64,000 nt of DNA from Pararhizobium arenae (GTDB lineage: Bacteria; Pseudomonadota; Alphaproteobacteria; Rhizobiales; Rhizobiaceae), in the NCBI RefSeq assembly GCF_001931685.1, contig NZ_MOOY01000011.1, positions 1 to 64,000 of the forward strand, in the 5' to 3' direction. Shown here piece after piece: positions 16,723 through 26,224 of this stretch. The translations under genes were made by a program, and so were the position numbers. The notes beneath the pieces are model-generated. The model did no database searches and was not told where the DNA came from. It saw only the letters and a list, made by a program, of their open reading frames with translations. How positions within the stretch are numbered: position 1 is the stretch's first letter; each line of letters opens with the position of its first letter.

Positions 16723-17061
16723 ATCAGGTTCCTTTGCTGTGAGCGTTTGGACGGTATCGTGAGTTCCCACCGGGGCAGACATCGTTCCGTCGAGTGTTAC
16801 CCCGGCCCGACGGCATGCATCGCGCAAGTGCATCGCCGTGACGTCGAGCGACGATCGAGCGACGTCAAACGTGAAGCTGGCCGCCTTGATCAGATGCATT
16901 AAGGGTGCCATCTGGTAGCGCTGAGGTGGCTGCCAGGTGCTCGAGGGAGTCGCGAGGGAAGGGGGATTTCGTTTCATTGTTCGGCATATTCTCTCCGGAA
17001 CAGTTGGGAGCTTGAGCGTTCGCGCTCGGAATATTGGGCTGTCATTCCTGCATGCCTGCGC

Positions 17062-17463
17062 CTACCCGGAATCCCAGATCGGACCATTGAGCTTGTTGTT
17101 TGAGCGCGACTGAGCGTGTGTCGGTTCCGATTTGCCAAGCGTGGCACCGTGCGGAGGGCACTGGTAGACCGCCAAAGTTGACCAACGCGACGCGCGCGAG
17201 GCCAGTGCCTGGGCTGCAGATTTCTGGGTACCGGTAATAAAGGTTATCGGCACGCAGGTCGGAATCCGGCCATAGCTCGGTTTGGAAGTTTCCGTAGCTC
17301 CAGTACCATTACGGCATGTGGAACCCTGACGCTGACAAGCATTGTCAACGGTTTCCGCGACGATATTGGACTCATGGACTCCCCGTCCCAACCTAATGCT
17401 AGCGGTTTGACCGCCAAACCTGGTGGCCAAGGCAAATACGACGCTACTTTCAACTTCACTCAT
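17062..17463 (-). CDS. Doubtful hypothetical protein
   Basis: An open frame starting MSEVESSVVFALATRFGG. The first 40 residues look protein-like, while the rest is Ser/Thr/Gln-rich with little hydrophobic core. No family. It fills the gap between two better supported minus-strand genes, but a non-coding origin cannot be excluded. Confidence 0.35.
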   Translation of the reverse strand: MSEVESSVVFALATRFGGQTASIRLGRGVHESNIVAETVDNACQRQGSTCRNGTGATETSKPSYGRIPTCVPITFITGTQKSAAQALASRASRWSTLAVYQCPPHGATLGKSEPTHAQSRSNNKLNGPIWDSG

Positions 17464-17521
17464 GGAATTTCCCATCGGCTTCATTAGGACCGGCACAGAT
17501 GTCCGGTGTTACGATCTGTGC

Positions 17522-18766
17522 TCAAGCTTTCGGGTTGCGCTTCACAACGCGTCCGTCCGTGGCCCAGCTGTCGAACACTATGAAATCGGCGAGCTCATCT
17601 TTGGTGGTGGTCGCCACCGCGCCGAGTTCGGCGATCGCGTTGCGCTCCAGGTTCTCGAGAAGCTTGATCGTCGCCGTTAGCTCGGCCGTATCCGTAGAAT
17701 CTGGATCTGCGTGACCGAGCGCTTGCCGGCCACGGCCCAACATCTCGGGAACCATGATGTCGAGCTCACACCGGATTTCATCGACCCTTGAGAACAGGTT
17801 GAGGATGCGCCGGATATCGGCTTTCGTAACGGTGCCCCTTTTCGTCGCCGACGTCGCGCTGTGCAGGGCGACCGGTTTAGCTTTTCCAGAAACAGACGAT
17901 GATGTCTGCTGTTGGCCCCCCGTCTTTCCAAACGGAGGAATACCTTCGATGTGTTTCAACGCGACCCAGAGTGCAGCGTCGATGACTTCGATCTGGCGGT
18001 AGGTGATGCCGGGAGAATTTCGGAGCCATTCACGCTCCGTATGCAGTGAAAGTGAGCCGTCGCTTTCGACAGTGACAAGCTCACGCGCACACGACCAGAT
18101 GGCGCCATCATCGACAGAGAACTCGAAGTGCAAGGCTTTGATGCCGGGACGGACGTTGATGAGCGTCGAAGCGATGTTTCGGATATCAATCCGGGCCACA
18201 ACCTCACCATCGACGTCACGCCGCAGGTGGAACTCGTTCAGGACCGCGTCGATCTCCTTGTCGATGTCGGCGACGCCGTATTCTCCGTAGCGCCGACAGG
18301 CATCCGCACTCTCGGCAACTGACGTGACCCTGTCATAGATCTCAATCAGATCAATTTCGCTCTCCAGATCATGCCGCAAATCGGCAATGTCACGGCGCAG
18401 GTCTTCACATGCATCGAACACCACGATCCAGAACAGCAATTTTGCACGCGGGTCATTCGACAAGCCCTTCGCATCAAATGCCGGGCCTCCGCCGCCGGCT
18501 TCGACACTGTAAACAGCGACAGGTGTCCCCCCGGAGAACTTGTGCACTGCTTGATCGTATTTGCTGATACGACCGGTCTGCCCTTCAGTTCTGTCAGCGT
18601 AAAACGCTCGTCCTTCACGTCTGGACCGGGCAAGCAACGTTTCATCGATGGCCGCAGAGAGCGTTGGCACATCAGTCCCGACGCACGCGATCGGGCCCTC
18701 CACACCATGCTGACCAGCCAGATAGATCAAGGGAGAGTTTGCAGAGACAAGGCGCAGTCGCGACAT
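17522..18766 (-). CDS. Hypothetical protein, 414 aa
   Basis: Starts after AAGGAAA. The N-terminal half has mixed alpha/beta character (LLFWIVVFDACEDLRRDI, then LESEIDLIEIYDRV); the centre contains beta segments such as IKALHFEFSVDDGAIW; a Ser/Thr-rich linker (QQQTSSSVSGKAK) leads to a helical tail with TKADIRRILNLFSRVDEIR. Not recognised. It belongs to the run of minus-strand plasmid genes and is followed upstream by a member of an unknown family that recurs at 33.8 kb. Confidence 0.6.
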   Translation of the reverse strand: MSRLRLVSANSPLIYLAGQHGVEGPIACVGTDVPTLSAAIDETLLARSRREGRAFYADRTEGQTGRISKYDQAVHKFSGGTPVAVYSVEAGGGGPAFDAKGLSNDPRAKLLFWIVVFDACEDLRRDIADLRHDLESEIDLIEIYDRVTSVAESADACRRYGEYGVADIDKEIDAVLNEFHLRRDVDGEVVARIDIRNIASTLINVRPGIKALHFEFSVDDGAIWSCARELVTVESDGSLSLHTEREWLRNSPGITYRQIEVIDAALWVALKHIEGIPPFGKTGGQQQTSSSVSGKAKPVALHSATSATKRGTVTKADIRRILNLFSRVDEIRCELDIMVPEMLGRGRQALGHADPDSTDTAELTATIKLLENLERNAIAELGAVATTTKDELADFIVFDSWATDGRVVKRNPKA

Positions 18767-18889
18767 TTGAATTTCCTTCAGTTTGTAATCGAATGAGATG
18801 CTGGTGATGCCGGAGGCCCGGTTGAAGCGAGTGTGGGACAGGTGCCAGGCGCTTTAGCCAGCAACCGCGCCGGTTTCGGTCCGGACGCA

Positions 18890-19954
18890 TCAGAGCGGGG
18901 CGAGAGAGAGAGGTGGGAGCGGCCCGAGGAGGAGGAGACGAACCTCCTGATCCGGCGCTTCATGCGTCGGCTCGTAAATCCAGTCGCTCGCGTAACGATT
19001 TCCCAGAAAGTCGTCTTCGTCGATATTGTCCGAGCGTTCGAGGACCTCATGCGGCCACTCGGTGCTCGCGCCGAAGAACCGGAAATGAGATGAGGTCGGT
19101 CGCCCGCAAGAGCGGACCTGAACCCAGTAACCGATCACATCGAGGGCTTCCGCAGCCTCCGCAAGCTTGAGCTTGCGCGGCCGGTGTGACGCTCTGTCCA
19201 CGTCCTTGCCGCGAAACCATCCACCATCCGTCTCGATCTCTCTGAACTTCGACATGATGGCGGCGGAAAGTGAGCCATCGCCGATGATCGGCTGGCCTGC
19301 GAGAAAGCCTTCGTCATCCTCTTCGAATTCGGATCCGACTTCGGTCGCGGCCGTTACGGGCGAAAACAGAATAGGCATCGTGCCGTCGCGATCTGCCGAC
19401 CAGATCATCCCGCCGACCATACCGAGGCCGCTCGTCCCCTTATATTGGCCACGCTGCTCGGAGGCCGCGCGCTCTGCCGACAGGTGAAGGCTCGCCGCGA
19501 TCTTATCCAATCCGCCGATTAGCGTTTTCCCGACGCCGTAGCCAGCACGATTGGGCTCGTCGTCCCATTCAAAAATTCGCTCGTTGTAGATGGTGCTGAC
19601 GACCGCCTGGTCTTCTGCGATGACGTGTGTCAGACAGCCTTCGAACCGCGGGGTCGCATCGAAGTCGATATGATGCCAGGTTCCTGCGAAAACGATCTTC
19701 TGTGTTTTCTCAGCCTGGTATGACTTCGCGGCGGCTACGATTTTGTCGCGGTACCGTTCGATGAAACGCGCCAGCTGGCCCGTCGGATGCGATGGCTGCC
19801 CGTTCACGAACCCGTTGACCGTCTCGCCGATCACTTCGATCGCCGCGTCCGGCCCGGCGAAAACCGGGCGTGCCAAGAGATTGACCAACGGGGGCTCGGC
19901 GGTAAACTCCTTCACGCGGAACTGCGAGAGGCGATAAAGATCGCATTCTTTCAT
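18890..19954 (-). CDS. Unknown family, paralogue of the gene at 33771
   Basis: A 354-residue protein with no known domain but a clear paralogue in this window (33771-34829, 352 residues). Shared blocks: GPDAAIE, then GFVNGQPSHPTGQLA / GYIDGAPSHPEGQLA; GTWHHIDFDATPRFE / GKWHHIEFDEEPRFE; EIFDWDD / RIFEWDD; a Gly-rich centre with GMIW / GILWFP; and LGNRYASDW / LGNTYASDW near the C terminus. AAGGAG stands eight bases before the ATG. The conserved His-His and acidic residues in the HHI[DE]FD block would suit a metal or active site, but that is a guess. Confidence 0.7.
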   Translation of the reverse strand: MKECDLYRLSQFRVKEFTAEPPLVNLLARPVFAGPDAAIEVIGETVNGFVNGQPSHPTGQLARFIERYRDKIVAAAKSYQAEKTQKIVFAGTWHHIDFDATPRFEGCLTHVIAEDQAVVSTIYNERIFEWDDEPNRAGYGVGKTLIGGLDKIAASLHLSAERAASEQRGQYKGTSGLGMVGGMIWSADRDGTMPILFSPVTAATEVGSEFEEDDEGFLAGQPIIGDGSLSAAIMSKFREIETDGGWFRGKDVDRASHRPRKLKLAEAAEALDVIGYWVQVRSCGRPTSSHFRFFGASTEWPHEVLERSDNIDEDDFLGNRYASDWIYEPTHEAPDQEVRLLLLGPLPPLSLAPL

Positions 19955-20065
19955 TGCTTTTGCTCCTTGGTAGCGCGACCCCGTTTCCGCCAGAGCTTTT
20001 GGCCGGGGGTGGCGCTCAGATGTTCAGTTTGAGATTTTGTGATTTCCTGGCCGCGGCTCATGTCC

Positions 20066-20782
20066 TCACGCGGCGATCATCGGCCCGGTGGAAGGCGCGT
20101 TTTTCATCGCCAGTGCCTCGGCGTCGCCTGCCGTCGCCTCTGCGTAGAAGCGACACGTGTTCTCCACCAGCAGTGCGCGCCGCGCGGGCGAAGCGTCTGG
20201 CGCATATCGCCATGCTCGCGTCGCCAGATCGACGGCTCTTGTCAGCTTAAAGTAAGCGATGCGATGGCGAACGCCTTCATCCCGATATGCATGCCAGTTG
20301 AGAATATTGGCATGGTGTCCGTCGCCAAGATCAAGCGTTTCACCTGGGGCGAGTCGCGTCAAAAACGCCGCAGCGCGAGGCGAATTGTTCCAAGGACGCT
20401 TGGTCTGGCCGTGCGTCGGGTCGAGCCAGACGTTGCCGATGCGAATCGTCATATGTGCATTTATAGCGTTCGGGAGCTTGGGAGCTTGCGGCGTACCGAT
20501 GCAGAGCGACTGAACGGTGAAAGCCATCTCTCGGCGAACCTCCAAGCCGGTGCGCGCGATTTTTGCGTCAGCTCGACCCAGGAGATGCAGAGCGTCGCGT
20601 ACTGTGGTCGCAGCAAGGATGCAGCATCCAACCACTGTGTCCTCCTTGGATCCCCAGATCGGGTCAACCTCAACGGCTGCCCAAAAAGCATCTCCGATCA
20701 TCTTAGCGAGGCGAAGATCGCGTGCATCCTGATCAGAAAGTGGTTCGTCGTCGAGAAAGGCTACGCATTCATTGCTATTCAT
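20066..20782 (-). CDS. Hypothetical protein, 238 aa
   Basis: Soluble protein with GGAG nine bases before the ATG. A His-containing segment (NAHMTIRIGNVWLDPTHGQT) followed by GDGHHANILNWHAYRDEG suggests a transglutaminase-like or other small enzyme fold, with a Cys-Cys pair near residue 53, but no family could be named. Part of the minus-strand run of plasmid genes. Confidence 0.55.
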   Translation of the reverse strand: MNSNECVAFLDDEPLSDQDARDLRLAKMIGDAFWAAVEVDPIWGSKEDTVVGCCILAATTVRDALHLLGRADAKIARTGLEVRREMAFTVQSLCIGTPQAPKLPNAINAHMTIRIGNVWLDPTHGQTKRPWNNSPRAAAFLTRLAPGETLDLGDGHHANILNWHAYRDEGVRHRIAYFKLTRAVDLATRAWRYAPDASPARRALLVENTCRFYAEATAGDAEALAMKNAPSTGPMIAA

Positions 20783-20880
20783 GTCGTTCTACTCCGTTCG
20801 AGGAGACAACGCCGATTGTCCACGGCGTTCATCTGAAATTGTGTCGGTGAGATGCGTTGGATTTGGCCAGCTGGCGTCCA

Positions 20881-21645
20881 TCAGGACGCCGTTGCGAGAC
20901 CGACACTGACGGTGTCGTCACCATCGTTATGACGGCAGATGAAGCAGGTGCCGGCGAGCAAGCGGTCGACGTCGTCCTTCCACCGGATGACCGCCCCGTG
21001 CTGTTCCTCAAACTTTGTCGCACATGAAAATGCCTGGCCGACAAGACGGTTGACCTGCGTCAATTTCGAGGGATCGTCTTCACCTGCCGCGCTTGCGAGC
21101 TTCTTGATCGCATCGTTGTAGGCGGCCAGCGCTTTCAACTGAGCGACGGCGAGGGCGAGCTTTGTGAGAACAACATCGCGCACGTCGACTTTGACATCGT
21201 CAAAATCCATACCGCCAAACATCGCGGCATCAGCGACGACCCGAGGCCAATTTGCATCACCATAGGTGAGATGGTCGTCCTGCCGAACAAGATCATAATT
21301 TTCGTCCAGCCATTCGAGCGTGTAGTGTACGATGTGTCCATCCACGCTGATCGAGAAAAGGACACACAGGCCGTCGTCTTCTTCAAAAATCGGATCGACA
21401 ATGGCGATACGTTCCGCCAGCGGTTTCAGAGGCTGAACTTTGATTGTTCGGATGAACAACTCGACGCTCTTGAAACCGTATTGCAGGGCCGCATTTACAG
21501 CGCCTTCAAAACCCGCATCAATACAACATTGATCAATCGTATGACGGGCGCTTTCAGCGTGATAGATAGTGCCCTTCTCGTCAGGACGTGTGACAATATA
21601 CGGCGCCAGATGAATGGCGGTCTGGGCGTTTAGAGCGTCGGTCAT
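20881..21645 (-). CDS. Hypothetical protein, 254 aa
   Basis: The start at 21645 (MTDALNAQTAIHL) follows GAAGGGA. The middle is beta-rich (DDGLCVLFSISVDGHIVHYT); the C-terminal half is helical (VVLTKLALAVAQLKALAAYN), ending with a Cys pair in GTCFICRHNDGDD that might bind metal with other residues. Not recognised. Confidence 0.55.
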   Translation of the reverse strand: MTDALNAQTAIHLAPYIVTRPDEKGTIYHAESARHTIDQCCIDAGFEGAVNAALQYGFKSVELFIRTIKVQPLKPLAERIAIVDPIFEEDDGLCVLFSISVDGHIVHYTLEWLDENYDLVRQDDHLTYGDANWPRVVADAAMFGGMDFDDVKVDVRDVVLTKLALAVAQLKALAAYNDAIKKLASAAGEDDPSKLTQVNRLVGQAFSCATKFEEQHGAVIRWKDDVDRLLAGTCFICRHNDGDDTVSVGLATAS

Positions 21646-21800
21646 GTCGTAGTCCCTTCGGTATTGTTGAGTGCCTTCTGGCGTGGGCAGTTCGCACGCG
21701 CCCATCAGTCACCATCGTCGCTGATGGAAACGGAAAGAAGCGTCTTGTTGGGTGGGGTTGATTTTGACGCGCGGCCCGTCAGGCCACGCGCCATGGACGC

Positions 21801-22313
21801 CTAGAACAGGAAATCCAGCTCATCATTGTCGTTTGCGACCATGTCACGAGCGAGTTTGAGCTCGACATCGACCGGTGTGTGCCGTTGAAGAGCGCGGGCT
21901 GCAATGTCGCTTGAAATAAGCGTCTCTGCTTTGGCGATGAGCTTCCGAAGTCCGCGTGAGAACGTTGTGTGTTCGGCAATATCGATCAAAGCCATGAACG
22001 CGATGATCAACGGATCGTCCTCCATACTTGCGGCGACGTCGCACATCGCGGAACCGTAAACGAGGGACAGGGGATGGTCGTCATCTCGGCGTTTGTTATC
22101 TCCGTCGAGCAACTGCACGTGGCCTGTCGTAATCCAAACCTCCAGATTGAAATCGTCCATTGGCTTGATACGGACCGCTGGCTCTTGTTTCGAAACATGC
22201 TCGATGAAGCCTCTGACATCCTTGGCCAGCTCGTCGATGTAGCGATATGCAAAATCCCCGACCGGGCGGTTGGCGAAGATGTTGTCGAGGTAGCTATCTT
22301 TCAGTCCTTGCAT
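21801..22313 (-). CDS. Hypothetical protein, 170 aa
   Basis: GGAGAG lies five bases before the ATG. The N-terminal part (DFAYRYIDELAKDVRGFIEH) is helical, then a beta segment NLEVWITTGHVQLLDGD, then helices ending LARDMVANDNDELDFLF. No family. Its upstream neighbour at 22410 has the same orientation. Confidence 0.55.
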   Translation of the reverse strand: MQGLKDSYLDNIFANRPVGDFAYRYIDELAKDVRGFIEHVSKQEPAVRIKPMDDFNLEVWITTGHVQLLDGDNKRRDDDHPLSLVYGSAMCDVAASMEDDPLIIAFMALIDIAEHTTFSRGLRKLIAKAETLISSDIAARALQRHTPVDVELKLARDMVANDNDELDFLF

Positions 22314-22409
22314 CGTGTCTCTCCAAGTTTCTTGCGACCAGCGGCGAACCGCGCCACCGTCGCAAAGCGACCGTGTCGGCAGAAGGCAGCCAGTATTTCG
22401 TTGAAATGC

Positions 22410-22643
22410 CTAGAAGCGCCCGCGTTCCCGCATCGCTTCTGCGGGACCACGCCCAGGCGGGCGTTGGCTCCATCGCTTTGTCATCTGCGACGATGAGATT
22501 GCAGAACCAGCCGCCCGGTTATATCCAAACTGCTGGCGGGACCGACGATATACCATCAGAGCCTGTGCACCGGCGCCGTATGCTACAGTCGCGTTGACGA
22601 AACAAATGAGGGGCGTGGTGGTGATCGTTTTCGATTTAAACAT
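22410..22643 (-). CDS. Small basic protein, 77 aa
   Basis: AAAGGAG eight bases before the ATG supports translation. The N-terminal 30 residues are fairly hydrophobic (PLICFVNATVAYGAGAQALM), the rest is Arg/Ser/Gln-rich. It may be a short membrane-associated or secreted protein. The 357 bases upstream (22644-23000) hold no gene, only the promoter regions of this gene and the methyltransferase. Confidence 0.4.
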   Translation of the reverse strand: MFKSKTITTTPLICFVNATVAYGAGAQALMVYRRSRQQFGYNRAAGSAISSSQMTKRWSQRPPGRGPAEAMRERGRF

Positions 22644-23000
22644 ATCCAGCGCTCCTTTCGTTGTTCTCTCAACTGATCCTGTGTCAACGCTGCCGTGGAT
22701 AACAATTCAGGTCAACAGCGGCGACAGAAGAAAAATGAAATTAGATCGGTGATCGAATTTTGACGATGTATCTGTGTTGACAACTGACACGTAAAACGCG
22801 CACCAACGGCCCCCTATACTTACGTAAAATCTTACGGAAATTCTTGAACCATTGTTTTTGTTTAAGCGATCCGAAATTTTATTAAGCGTCTGTATGTGAC
22901 CCGAAAAAATGTCCCGTATCGTTACAATTGTCTCGTTTTGGCTCACCTTATTGAAAGGCTTCAGTCTGCATGAAGGTCCCCACAGCAAGAGGGGAACACA

Positions 23001-25280
23001 ATGCCGGATATTGAAGTCGAAAACGCAGCCCACGCCGACAAGGACCAGAACGTCGCAATCCCGGTAATTAACAACACGGCAAGACTAGCTGAAATCTTCG
23101 ACATCATTCGCAATGCAGAGGAGGGCAACCAGGTTCTCCTGCCCGCGGACGTTATTCGGGACCGCGATATCGCCCTTCTGGCGCTGAAAAAGAAGGCAGA
23201 GGCCGCCAGAGCCAAACAAACAAAGGTCTACCTTGAGCTTCTCGGCCGCGTGCGCCAGCTTCGCGGCCTCGTTCCAAAAAAGGCGCGTCAGCTCGTCATC
23301 ATGAATCGTGAATGGATGATATCGCGTTCCGAGGCTTTACGTCTGCTGAAGTCCAGCGAGATTTCAGAAAAGGACGCGGAGCTCTACTTGGCCCACCACG
23401 TCACGCCAGACATGATCGCGGCGCTCGCACGGTCGCCGGCGAGGATCGTAGAAGAAGCCCAGATGCTAATCGAAGCCGGTCGAATCTTGTATCCGAGTGA
23501 TTTGCGCGGAATGAAGATGCGTTTGAACGCCGCCAACCCAGAAAACGCCAATCTCGCGCAAAGCAGAAAACTCAAGCGCGCCGCGTCGGCTAGCGTTGAG
23601 ATGCGCCTCGGCGAATTCCGTCAGCGTGTCGCCCGCATGGTCCGAGCGCTCTCGCTCGCCTATATGCGTCTGGACTGGACGCGACGGGAGCGTCGGGAAG
23701 CATTCCTGCGACAGACCTCCACGGAGGCAGCAAAAACTCTTTTGGCCGAGTTCGACGCGCTGTTCGTACGAGAGATGCCGGTGGTTCGTGACTGGGACCA
23801 TCTTGACCCATCGGACAATCTCCAGTCGTTAGCCAAGGTGCGGGTGTGCCTTGCCCGCCTCGCTACGGATGAATATCTCCTGCCTTGGGTCTCCAGTTCT
23901 GAATATGGTCCCATAGAACTCGTTTTGATCCAGTCGCTTGCCTGGTTGGCTGGAGTCGACGTTGATCACCTGCCGAACATCACCGAGCAATACCTCGTTG
24001 ACCTGGCGATTGCGGCAGGAAAAATCGAAGACGACCGGATTGCCCCGCACAAGGTGGTGCCAGAGCCCACGAAGCTAACATCGCTGGAAATATGCAGTGG
24101 CGCTGGCGGGGCTGCGATCGGACTGCACGCGGCAGGTTTCGCATCGGTCGGGCTTGTCGAGCGCGACGCCGATGCAATCAAGACGTTGGTGCATAACAAT
24201 CAGATCGGACCGGTCTTCTGGGGCGATGTCCGCGCGTTCGACTTCAAGGAGTACGCTGGCAAGGTCGATCTTTTCGCCGGCGGTGTACCATGCCAACCGC
24301 ATTCTGCACTCGGCAACAGGGCAGGGGAGGCCGATGAACGTGACCTCTTCGCTTTCTCGGTGAAGATCATCAAGATCGTCCGTCCGAGGGCAGTCATCCT
24401 GGAAAATGTCCTCGGCTTCGGTCAACGTCAGACGGCTGTTTATCGGGCTCGTATTCTCGCTGAATTGCGAAGGGCTGGCTATGACGCCGAAGTGTTTGCT
24501 GTCCGTGCGGCGGATTATGGGCTCGGTCAGGCTCGCCCGCGACTGGTCCTTGTTGCGATGCGCGACGGATTGTTGAGCCGGTTCAAAATGCCGCCAATCC
24601 AGACAGCGGAACCCGTTACCCTTGGGGAGGCGCTTTATGATCTCATGGCAGCCAATGGCTGGCCTGGAGCAGCGCAATGGGCCGATAAGGCCAACCGTCC
24701 CGGCCCGACGATCGTCGGAGGCTCCGAGCGATCCGGCACGATGGCGTTCTCCTCAAGCTTTCAGCTTGACGAGTGGGAGGCGCTTGGTGTCGATGGACGT
24801 GCGATCGCGCGCTCCGCACCGTCCGCTGATATGCCGATCGATCATATGCCGTCGCTAACACTTGAAATGGGTGCGAAACTCCAGGGCTTCCCGAAGGCGT
24901 GGTCTTTCCAGGGGCCTCAGAAAGCACAGCGGCGTCAAATCGCAAACGCATTCCCGCCGATCCTGGCTTGCGCAATCGGCTTGGCAGTCCGCGAGGCATT
25001 GACCGGGGTGTCGGTGAACTATGCAAAAGAATTGTCTCAAGAAGTCATTGAAGAGACCGGTCGCCGCTGGACTGAAAAATCCGCAAGCCATGATCCAGCT
25101 TGGTCTGCAGCGATCGAGCTGCAACTGCCGCTTGGAAACGCACACATGGAAAGCTTTGTGGAGAGTTTCGCTGGCGGCAGATTCAGGATTGAAGACCGTG
25201 CCGCATTCAAACTTCAAAACCAAGAATTTCTGAAGAGAGCGCGTGAAGCAGAAAAAGGAAGAGCTCGTCAGGCCGGTTAA
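23001..25280 (+). CDS. C5-cytosine DNA methyltransferase with long N-terminal extension
   Basis: A 759-residue enzyme predicted to methylate cytosine C5 in DNA. The catalytic domain starts near residue 358: motif I LEICSGAGGAAIG (362-374), motif IV GGVPCQPHS with the attacking Cys431, motif VI ENVLGF (468-473), motif VIII QARPRLVLVAM (510-520) and motif X RQIANAFPPILACA near the end. The first 355 residues are helical with many charged repeats and no recognised domain, an unusual extension that may bind DNA or partner proteins. No restriction endonuclease lies near, so it is an orphan methylase, possibly a plasmid anti-restriction or regulatory factor. AGAGGGG precedes the ATG. A strong hairpin follows. 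Confidence 0.88.
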   Translation: MPDIEVENAAHADKDQNVAIPVINNTARLAEIFDIIRNAEEGNQVLLPADVIRDRDIALLALKKKAEAARAKQTKVYLELLGRVRQLRGLVPKKARQLVIMNREWMISRSEALRLLKSSEISEKDAELYLAHHVTPDMIAALARSPARIVEEAQMLIEAGRILYPSDLRGMKMRLNAANPENANLAQSRKLKRAASASVEMRLGEFRQRVARMVRALSLAYMRLDWTRRERREAFLRQTSTEAAKTLLAEFDALFVREMPVVRDWDHLDPSDNLQSLAKVRVCLARLATDEYLLPWVSSSEYGPIELVLIQSLAWLAGVDVDHLPNITEQYLVDLAIAAGKIEDDRIAPHKVVPEPTKLTSLEICSGAGGAAIGLHAAGFASVGLVERDADAIKTLVHNNQIGPVFWGDVRAFDFKEYAGKVDLFAGGVPCQPHSALGNRAGEADERDLFAFSVKIIKIVRPRAVILENVLGFGQRQTAVYRARILAELRRAGYDAEVFAVRAADYGLGQARPRLVLVAMRDGLLSRFKMPPIQTAEPVTLGEALYDLMAANGWPGAAQWADKANRPGPTIVGGSERSGTMAFSSSFQLDEWEALGVDGRAIARSAPSADMPIDHMPSLTLEMGAKLQGFPKAWSFQGPQKAQRRQIANAFPPILACAIGLAVREALTGVSVNYAKELSQEVIEETGRRWTEKSASHDPAWSAAIELQLPLGNAHMESFVESFAGGRFRIEDRAAFKLQNQEFLKRAREAEKGRARQAG

Positions 25281-25324
25281 CCCCATCGGTTATCCGAATT
25301 CTGAAAGGCTCCAGTCTCTCGGAT

Positions 25325-25361
25325 CACTCTGGCCGCTGGCAAACTTCCAGCGGCCAGAGTG
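25325..25361. terminator. 15-bp hairpin after the methyltransferase
   Basis: CACTCTGGCCGCTGG (25325-25339) and CCAGCGGCCAGAGTG (25347-25361) are a perfect 15-bp stem with a 7-base loop, 45 bases past the methyltransferase stop and before a convergent gene. No U-tract follows, so it may terminate in both directions, stabilise the 3' end, or be a protein site. Confidence 0.6.
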
Positions 25362-25396
25362 GCTGATCATTGCGAGCCTAGACAGAAAGCCGCCTT

Positions 25397-25669
25397 CTAC
25401 CCCCCTGTAGGCAACAGGAGGCCAGCTTCAGCAATCTGGTTTTGCCTCTCCTGCGCGATCAACGTTTCGATCCGATTGATGACGGCATGCGCCATCGATT
25501 GCCTGGATGAAGTCGCCACAACGCGATCGACGTTTCCGAGTGTCGCAAGAAGACTACTCAGGCCGCGTTGTAACACCAGACCCTCATCCGCTTCGCGATT
25601 ATCGGTAACATGCGGTAGGTATGCCTCCAGTGCGGCATCGATCAATTTCAAAGTCGTTGCAGAGAGCAT
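25397..25669 (-). CDS. Hypothetical helical protein, 90 aa
   Basis: GAGG six bases before the ATG. Helical throughout (TTLKLIDAALEAYLPHV, AHAVINRIETLIAQERQNQI). No family recognised. Convergent with the methyltransferase across the hairpin. Confidence 0.5.
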   Translation of the reverse strand: MLSATTLKLIDAALEAYLPHVTDNREADEGLVLQRGLSSLLATLGNVDRVVATSSRQSMAHAVINRIETLIAQERQNQIAEAGLLLPTGG

Positions 25670-25837
25670 CGCGCAGCCTCATCGTATGAGTATCAGTTTG
25701 GTATGCTACGAGAAAGCCTCGCCGGCGACAAACCGCTATGGATCGATGGCGAGAAGTGCACGATTTCAAAGTGAGATACGTGAACCGACCTGCAATCTTC
25801 GCGGCTATCGAAGCCGTCACCGATCGATATGTCGCGC

Positions 25838-26083
25838 CTAAATCCTCAACGGAGCGACCGTCGCGTCAGCGACATCAAGGAGCCACTGCTCGTGAGTGCG
25901 CCGCTCGTAAGCTTCCGCCGTCATCGTGACCGGGGTCAACCGCCAGGTACCGCCCCCGACCCACGCCCGATGTGGGGGACCTTCGCGCCAGCGAGCGACG
26001 ATGTCACGCTCCGCAATCTGTTTGACGCCGCCCTCGGCAGTCTCGTTACCATCCTGCGAAACTCTTTGGTCAGTCGTGATCAA
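25838..26083 (-). CDS. Hypothetical protein, 81 aa (TTG start)
   Basis: Starts with TTG after GGAGTGAGC. It contains WREGPPHRAWVGGGTWRLTP and a C-terminal helix HEQWLLDVADATVAPL. Weak support; same strand as its neighbours. Confidence 0.35.
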   Translation of the reverse strand: MITTDQRVSQDGNETAEGGVKQIAERDIVARWREGPPHRAWVGGGTWRLTPVTMTAEAYERRTHEQWLLDVADATVAPLRI

Positions 26084-26224
26084 GTAAGCTCACTCCGAAT
26101 AGGTTGGATTGCGACGACGGCAAGCAGGATTGCCTCATCACCAAGTTTCAGCACCTCGTTCTCACCGGGCTGAGGCGAAGACAATGTCGCGACCACTTCA
26201 TTCTTGATCCGTTTGCGACCGGCA

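Noticed and set aside
15946-16902. Plus-strand frame of 318 codons
   Set aside because: It crosses two minus-strand genes and the gap between them, with Cys/Arg/His-rich composition and no start signal.
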